Origin: an uncultured Clostridia bacterium
GTDB taxonomy: Bacteria > Bacillota > Clostridia > Lachnospirales > Anaerotignaceae
DNA: 10,069 bases
Assembly (NCBI GenBank): GCA_958420075.1
Contig: CATZIM010000044.1
Coordinates: forward strand, 1-10,069
Direction of reading: 5' to 3'
This document shows, piece after piece, positions 6,689-10,069 of this stretch; positions within the stretch are counted from its first letter, which is position 1, and each line of letters starts with the position of its first letter. Both the position numbers and the translations under genes were made by a program. Below the pieces are notes generated by a model. That model saw only the letters and a list, made by a program, of their open reading frames with translations, was not told the DNA's origin and did not search any database.

Positions 6689-7957
6689 TTGAAGAAAATT
6701 AAATACAGTATTCTTCTGGGACTGTTATTGCTGTTATGGAGCACTGTACCAGCTTTTGCAAAAGATGTAACTGTGCAGCTGGACGGCAGTGTATTGTCCT
6801 GCCGCCACGACCCTGTCATCGAAAATGACCGGGTACTGGTTCCCATGCGGGACATCATGGAGCCATTAGGCTACGAAGTGGTATGGAATGAAAAAGACCG
6901 TTCCATTGTGGCAAAAGATGCGGATACCAATATGTATCTGACCATCAACAATGCCTACGCTACCGTCAATAATACCCAAGTGGTATTGGACGCAGCCCCC
7001 CGCATCATTGATGATATCACCATGGTTCCCCTGCGCTTTGTGGCAGACTACAGCGGTGCTTCCGTCACCTGGGATTCCAAAACCTACACCGTATCCATTG
7101 AAAGAGGCGGCGCACCTACCACACCGGAATATACCACCGCAGACTCTGTGGTTTATATCCAGACAAATAAAATCCAGGGAAGCGGCATCGTTCTGTCAGA
7201 AGACGGCCTTATTGCCACCAACTTCCATGTCATTGAAAACGCTTCCACAGCTCAGATCATATTCAATGATGGCACCGTCTACGCAGGCGGCATCACCGTT
7301 GTGGGTCTTGACCCCCAGGCAGACATTGCTCTCCTGCAAATTGACAAACAGGGACTGCATCCTGTGACACCTTCTTATACCATCACAGCTGGAGAAAAAG
7401 TCACAGCCATTGGTTCTCCCAAAGGCAACCGCAATGTTTCCAGCACGGGTACTGTCAATGGGTATACAGACGACATCATTTCCATGACTGCTCCCATTGC
7501 CCACGGCAGCAGCGGCGGCGGTCTGTTCAACGCAGCTGGACAGGTCATCGGCATGTGTTCTTCTTACAGCGAAAATCAATATTTCGCTATTCCCATTGAG
7601 AAAGTCCTTGCGGTACACCGTACCATGAACCTGCCCATCAGTGGCATGAAAAATTATGTGTATCAGCCATCCGCTCCCAGAAATATCACTTATACAACGG
7701 AAAATGGCTATACCTATTTCATTTGGGAACCTGTTTATGATGCGGATTACTACTATATTTATATTGCTTCCGAAGAAGGCGGCAATTATCAGCAGGTGAA
7801 AAACACCACACTGAACAATAATCAGTGGTACTGGAATTATCCTCATGCATTTGGCATTTCCATGACAAACAAGCAGGGATTCTACATCCGCATTGCTACC
7901 GTACGGGACGGCGTAGTCTGCGGCACCAGCAATCCCATTTATGTACCTGCAAATTAA
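6689..7957 (+). CDS. Secreted HtrA-like (S1C) serine protease with copper-amine-oxidase-N-like domain
   Basis: A 422-residue exported protein. TTG 6689 is chosen as start: AAAGGA precedes it at fitting distance, and the product then opens with a standard signal peptide (MKKIKYSILL, a Leu-rich core, AFA cleavage after about 24). The longer frame from 6614 begins upstream of the promoter. Residues about 26-137 resemble the copper amine oxidase N-terminal domain, a module frequent in Firmicute cell-surface proteins (motifs RVLVPMRDIMEPLG and TMVPLRFVADYSGASVTWD). Residues about 152-310 form a trypsin-like protease with a full triad: His180 (TNFHVIE), Asp212 (ADIALLQID) and Ser275 (HGSSGGGLF). 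There is no PDZ domain, unlike DegP/HtrA. Residues about 326-422 are rich in Tyr, Asn and Trp and look like a fibronectin-III-type beta-sandwich (weak). It likely acts at the cell surface; its substrate is unknown. It is monocistronic and ends at a shared hairpin. Confidence 0.92.
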   Translation: MKKIKYSILLGLLLLLWSTVPAFAKDVTVQLDGSVLSCRHDPVIENDRVLVPMRDIMEPLGYEVVWNEKDRSIVAKDADTNMYLTINNAYATVNNTQVVLDAAPRIIDDITMVPLRFVADYSGASVTWDSKTYTVSIERGGAPTTPEYTTADSVVYIQTNKIQGSGIVLSEDGLIATNFHVIENASTAQIIFNDGTVYAGGITVVGLDPQADIALLQIDKQGLHPVTPSYTITAGEKVTAIGSPKGNRNVSSTGTVNGYTDDIISMTAPIAHGSSGGGLFNAAGQVIGMCSSYSENQYFAIPIEKVLAVHRTMNLPISGMKNYVYQPSAPRNITYTTENGYTYFIWEPVYDADYYYIYIASEEGGNYQQVKNTTLNNNQWYWNYPHAFGISMTNKQGFYIRIATVRDGVVCGTSNPIYVPAN

Positions 7958-7968
7958 TATTTGAATGC

Positions 7969-8000
7969 AAAAAACCGATGTTTTTCACATCGGTTTTTTT
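7969..8000. terminator. Bidirectional terminator between the convergent protease and XRE-cupin genes
   Basis: A strong stem (AAAAAACCGATG at 7969-7980 with CATCGGTTTTTT at 7988-7999) and 7-nt loop. It is followed by a T-run on both strands. It lies 11 nt after the protease stop, and its plus-strand T-run overlaps the stop codon of the convergent regulator gene (7999-8001), so one hairpin serves both transcripts. Confidence 0.9.
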
Positions 8001-8550
8001 ATACTCTGCATTTTACAAATAATACTTTCACTTCTGTATCTGTATGGTTATACAGTTTATGCTTCCGTCCCGGCAGGATACGGATGGTATCCTCTTCTCC
8101 CAACACAAATACTTCCCCTTCCAAGTCAATGGTCACTTCTCCCTGCAGTACATAAGCCACTTCCTCCTCCTGGGTATGCTGAGTATATCCATTGGATGTC
8201 CACGATTTTCCTTCCAGCGTCATGAGAAGCAATTCCAGATTGGCATGGCAGGTATCGCATGCCAAAACGTCATACATGGTTTGCCCCTGATACATAACAA
8301 TGGTCTTGCGCTGCTCTTTGCGCAGTATCATTTCGGCGTTTTCCACCTTCTGTTCCACCAGTTCTGATACAGAAATGCCCATAGCCTCCGCCAACGTAGA
8401 CAAGATACTCAAAGTAGGATTGCCAATATTCCGTTCCAACTGGCTGAGCAGAGCTGTACTCAAATTGGTTTGTCTCGCAAAATCCCGCAGGGTCAAACCG
8501 TTTTTCCGCCGATATTCCGCAATTTTCTCACCGATTCTAGTGTTTTTCAT
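7999..8550 (-). CDS. XRE-family transcriptional regulator with C-terminal cupin domain
   Basis: A 183-residue one-component regulator that probably binds DNA through its N-terminus and senses a small ligand through its cupin barrel. The helix-turn-helix spans about 6-62 (IGEKIAEYRRKNGLTLRDFA, then NLSTALLSQLERNIGNPTLS and the Xre-typical LAEAMGISVSEL). The cupin-2 barrel covers about 105-178, with the possible metal ligands His125, Glu129 and His164 (TQHTQEEE, YVLQGE, LPGRKHKLYNHT). Such XRE-cupin proteins (PuuR and SutR types) often control neighbouring transport or catabolic genes. The ATG at 8550 is preceded by AGGTGAGG; an upstream in-frame start at 8598 is inside the promoter. It is divergent from the EamA transporter, and the palindrome at 8596-8624 fits autoregulation. 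Convergent with the protease gene. Confidence 0.94.
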   Translation of the reverse strand: MKNTRIGEKIAEYRRKNGLTLRDFARQTNLSTALLSQLERNIGNPTLSILSTLAEAMGISVSELVEQKVENAEMILRKEQRKTIVMYQGQTMYDVLACDTCHANLELLLMTLEGKSWTSNGYTQHTQEEEVAYVLQGEVTIDLEGEVFVLGEEDTIRILPGRKHKLYNHTDTEVKVLFVKCRV

Positions 8551-8569
8551 GTCCCTCACCTCTCCGCTC

Positions 8570-8598
8570 ATTGTATAGCACATCACACATAATTTCAA
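8570..8598 (-). promoter_or_regulatory. Promoter of the XRE-cupin regulator gene
   Basis: On the minus strand TTGAAA (8598-8593) is followed by 17 bp and TACAAT (8575-8570), each one base from consensus. The -35 box overlaps the left end of the palindrome at 8596-8624, so a bound regulator would block it. Transcription would start near 8563, a short leader before ATG 8550. Confidence 0.8.
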
Positions 8599-8624
8599 TA
8601 TATTTAATTTTGTTAAATTTATTG
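8596..8624. promoter_or_regulatory. Putative 29-bp palindromic operator between divergent promoters
   Basis: Left arm CAATATATTTAA (8596-8607) and right arm TTAAATTTATTG (8613-8624) are complementary at 11 of 12 positions around a TTTTG centre. The palindrome overlaps the last three bases of both outward-facing -35 boxes (minus-strand 8593-8598, plus-strand 8622-8627), an arrangement made for coordinate control. The adjacent XRE-cupin protein is the obvious candidate ligand. It lacks a T-run, so it is not a terminator. The site is directly visible; its function is inference. Confidence 0.7.
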
Positions 8625-8650
8625 TATCACATAAAAATCCGTGTTATACT
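8622..8650 (+). promoter_or_regulatory. Promoter of the EamA transporter gene
   Basis: TTGTAT (8622-8627) followed by 17 bp and TATACT (8645-8650), preceded by an extended -10 TG (TGT-TATACT). Transcription would start near 8657, and the AGGAGG site follows in the leader. The -35 overlaps the right end of the palindrome. Confidence 0.7.
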
Positions 8651-8675
8651 GGCACAAACGAAAGGAGGGACTGTC

Positions 8676-9584
8676 ATGTCCGCAAAACAGCAATCCATAC
8701 TGGCAAATCTAGGTTTGCTTTTGGCTGCAGCCATTTGGGGCGGTGGTTTTCTGGCAGGAAAATTCGCATTGGCGGAATATGAGCCTTTTACCATACTGGC
8801 ATTTCGCTTTTTAGGCTCCGCTCTTTGTCTGGGTCTGATTTTCTGCCGTAGTCTGCGGCACACCACAAAAAATGTCGCCAAAAAAGGGATGCTCTTAGGG
8901 ATATTACAGTTTGTAGGACTTTCTGTCCAACTGGCAGGACTTGACCGCACCACACCCGGAAAACAGTCTTTCCTCATTGCTTCTTATGTAATGTTCGTTC
9001 CTTTTCTGAGCTGTTTTCTGCTGCGGAAACGAATCAATGGCAGAGAACTGCTGGCAGCAATTCTGACACTGGCTGGCATCGGCTGCATCAGCCTCAATGA
9101 AAGTCTGACCATCGGACTTGGGGAGAGTCTTTCTGTTGGATTTGCATTTCTCTTTGCTTTGCAGATCGTATTGGTGAGCATCTTTGCCAGAAATGAAGAT
9201 CCCATCCGTCTGTCCTTCTTCCAGTTTCTGTCGGCAGGTCTTTTGGCTGCTGTGACCGCTCTGCTCACAGACGGTATCCCACAGAGCTGTTCTCTTTTGA
9301 CTTTTGGCAGCCTGTTATACCTCATTGTGCCAAACACTGTTCTGGCATTTACCATCCAGAATGTGGCACAGCGTTATACCTCAGAAACAGCAACTGCTAT
9401 CCTGCTTTCGCTGGAATCTCTGTTCGGATTTCTTTTCTCCGTGTGGTTTCTGAAGGAGCCTGTCACCGCAAAAGTGGTGCTGGGCTGTATCCTGATATTT
9501 GCCGCTGTACTCCTTTCCAAAATAGACGCGGCGCAATTTCTGAAAAGACATAAGGTTTCTGTTCCTACCGAAAAACAGCCATAA
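8676..9584 (+). CDS. EamA/DMT-superfamily transporter
   Basis: A 302-residue inner-membrane protein of the drug/metabolite transporter superfamily, probably an exporter of amino acids, nucleosides or other metabolites; the substrate is not readable. Two EamA repeats of five helices each are seen. The first runs about 10-139 and opens with the family-typical LLLAAAIWGGGFLAGKFAL and, near 38-47, FTILAFRFLG. The second runs about 151-284 and includes the block AILLSLESLFGFLFSVWFLKE, with Glu247 and Pro262 matching the usual ExxxxxxxxxxxxxEP pattern. A basic tail (RHKVSVPTEKQP) follows the last helix. The ATG at 8676 has AGGAGG 7 nt upstream; the longer frame from 8571 starts inside the regulator's promoter. 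Divergence from the XRE-cupin gene with a shared palindrome suggests the regulator's ligand is the cargo or a related metabolite. Confidence 0.93.
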   Translation: MSAKQQSILANLGLLLAAAIWGGGFLAGKFALAEYEPFTILAFRFLGSALCLGLIFCRSLRHTTKNVAKKGMLLGILQFVGLSVQLAGLDRTTPGKQSFLIASYVMFVPFLSCFLLRKRINGRELLAAILTLAGIGCISLNESLTIGLGESLSVGFAFLFALQIVLVSIFARNEDPIRLSFFQFLSAGLLAAVTALLTDGIPQSCSLLTFGSLLYLIVPNTVLAFTIQNVAQRYTSETATAILLSLESLFGFLFSVWFLKEPVTAKVVLGCILIFAAVLLSKIDAAQFLKRHKVSVPTEKQP

Positions 9585-9597
9585 ATAAACATAAAAT

Positions 9598-9631
9598 AGC
9601 CAGAACCCTTTGTATCTTAAGGATTCTGGCT
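9598..9631. terminator. Bidirectional terminator between the transporter and deacylase genes
   Basis: Left arm AGCCAGAACCCTT (9598-9610) and right arm AAGGATTCTGGCT (9619-9631) pair with one C/A mismatch around an 8-nt loop. T-rich DNA follows on both strands (TTTCTTTATTTTC on plus, ATTTTATGTTTAT on minus). It lies 13 nt after the transporter stop and some 50 nt past the stop of the convergent deacylase gene. Confidence 0.75.
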
Positions 9632-9680
9632 TTCTTTATTTTCTTATGCAACAGCCGTAAAAGAAGTTCGGCTTTTTCTC

Positions 9681-10069
9681 TTAATCCTGCATTTCCTTTG
9701 TCACATCCGCTTCCTTTGCTTCCACAAAACGAATGAGATCTTCTGGATTCAAAATAATCTGTTCCCCGCGCATACCTGCGCTGACTGCGATTTCATCAAA
9801 CAAAATAGCAGTTTCATCAATAAAAGTAGGATATTTCTTTTTCATGCCAATGGGGGAACATCCGCCGCGGATATATCCTGTCAGACCCAACAGTTCTTTC
9901 ACATGGGTCATTTCCAGTTTTTTATTGCCGGAAACGGCTGCCGCTTTTTTCAAATCCAATTCCATATCCACAGGAATGCAAAAAACGAGGATTCCCGTTT
10001 TATCCCCTCTTGTCACAAGGGTTTTGAATACCTGCTCTGCCGGAATTCCTACCTGTTCCGCTGCATGAA
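9681..10069 (-). CDS. ybaK: Cys-tRNA(Pro)/Cys-tRNA deacylase, YbaK/EbsC family (N-terminus beyond the window)
   Basis: A trans-editing enzyme that hydrolyses cysteine wrongly attached to tRNA(Pro), guarding proline codons. The frame is open from the right edge for about 129 codons to the stop at 9681, so roughly 30-40 N-terminal residues are missing. The visible part starts HAAEQVGIPAEQVFKTLV. The Lys of FKTL matches the conserved active-site Lys of the family. After it come the block CIPVDMELDLKKAAAVSG, then MTHVKELLGLTGYIRGGCSP and IGMKKKYPTFIDE, all typical of YbaK proteins, and a C-terminal LNPEDLIRF helix. A GTG at 10016 is in frame but would cut off this N-terminal core, so it is not the start. 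It converges on the EamA gene. Confidence 0.92.
   Translation of the reverse strand, partial: HAAEQVGIPAEQVFKTLVTRGDKTGILVFCIPVDMELDLKKAAAVSGNKKLEMTHVKELLGLTGYIRGGCSPIGMKKKYPTFIDETAILFDEIAVSAGMRGEQIILNPEDLIRFVEAKEADVTKEMQD

Noticed and set aside
7196..7846. A 216-codon minus-strand open frame inside the protease gene
   Set aside because: It overlaps the protease domain with an intact catalytic triad on the other strand and shows no ribosome site, promoter or domain of its own.
9652..9685. Small hairpin AGCCG/CGGCT followed by TTTTT on the plus strand
   Set aside because: The stem is only 5 bp with an 11-nt loop, and the better hairpin at 9598-9631 already ends the transporter transcript. 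It may be a backup terminator but is too weak to list.
1..10069. CRISPR array, tRNA or rRNA genes, insertion sequence, phage or toxin-antitoxin genes
   Set aside because: No spaced direct repeats, cloverleaf, transposase or integrase motifs, or toxin-like small gene pairs were seen in any part of the window.

Overview
The window looks like chromosome of a moderate-GC Firmicute, most likely a clostridial anaerobe (Lachnospirales or a relative such as Anaerotignum). This rests on near-consensus sigma-A type promoters, strong AGGAGG-like ribosome sites, TTG and GTG starts, an acetate-linked acyl-CoA transferase typical of fermentative gut clostridia, and a SpoIIIE/FtsK protein of the Firmicute type. 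The genus is inference only. No phage, insertion sequence, CRISPR array, tRNA or rRNA is visible.

Layout. From 1 to 6517 every gene lies on the minus strand, each with its own promoter or terminator signals: a large FtsK/SpoIIIE DNA translocase entering from the left edge (1-2793, C-terminus outside), a dCMP deaminase (2959-3402), a 435-residue acyl-CoA:acetate/4-hydroxybutyrate-type CoA-transferase (3656-4963), a small P-loop protein of unknown role (5333-5746) and a GNAT acetyltransferase (5966-6517). From 6689 orientation alternates: a secreted HtrA-like serine protease on plus (6689-7957) faces an XRE-cupin regulator on minus (7999-8550). The regulator is transcribed divergently from an EamA/DMT-family transporter on plus (8676-9584), which converges on a Cys-tRNA(Pro) deacylase on minus (9681 to the right edge, N-terminus outside).

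How the genes work together. Most are single-gene transcription units with household or metabolic roles (chromosome segregation, dTTP precursor supply, fermentation, translation quality control). The clearest functional pair is the XRE-cupin regulator with the EamA transporter. A 29-bp near-perfect palindrome lies exactly between their divergent promoters and overlaps three bases of each -35 box, so one bound regulator could control both. The protease has an unusual architecture: signal peptide, copper-amine-oxidase-N-like module, HtrA-type protease without a PDZ domain, then a C-terminal beta-sandwich-like module.

I see no clear multi-gene novel system. The most testable leads are the palindromic operator, the protease architecture, the small conserved-looking P-loop protein, palindromes upstream of the CoA-transferase promoter, and two sequence-related terminator hairpins about 6 kb apart.
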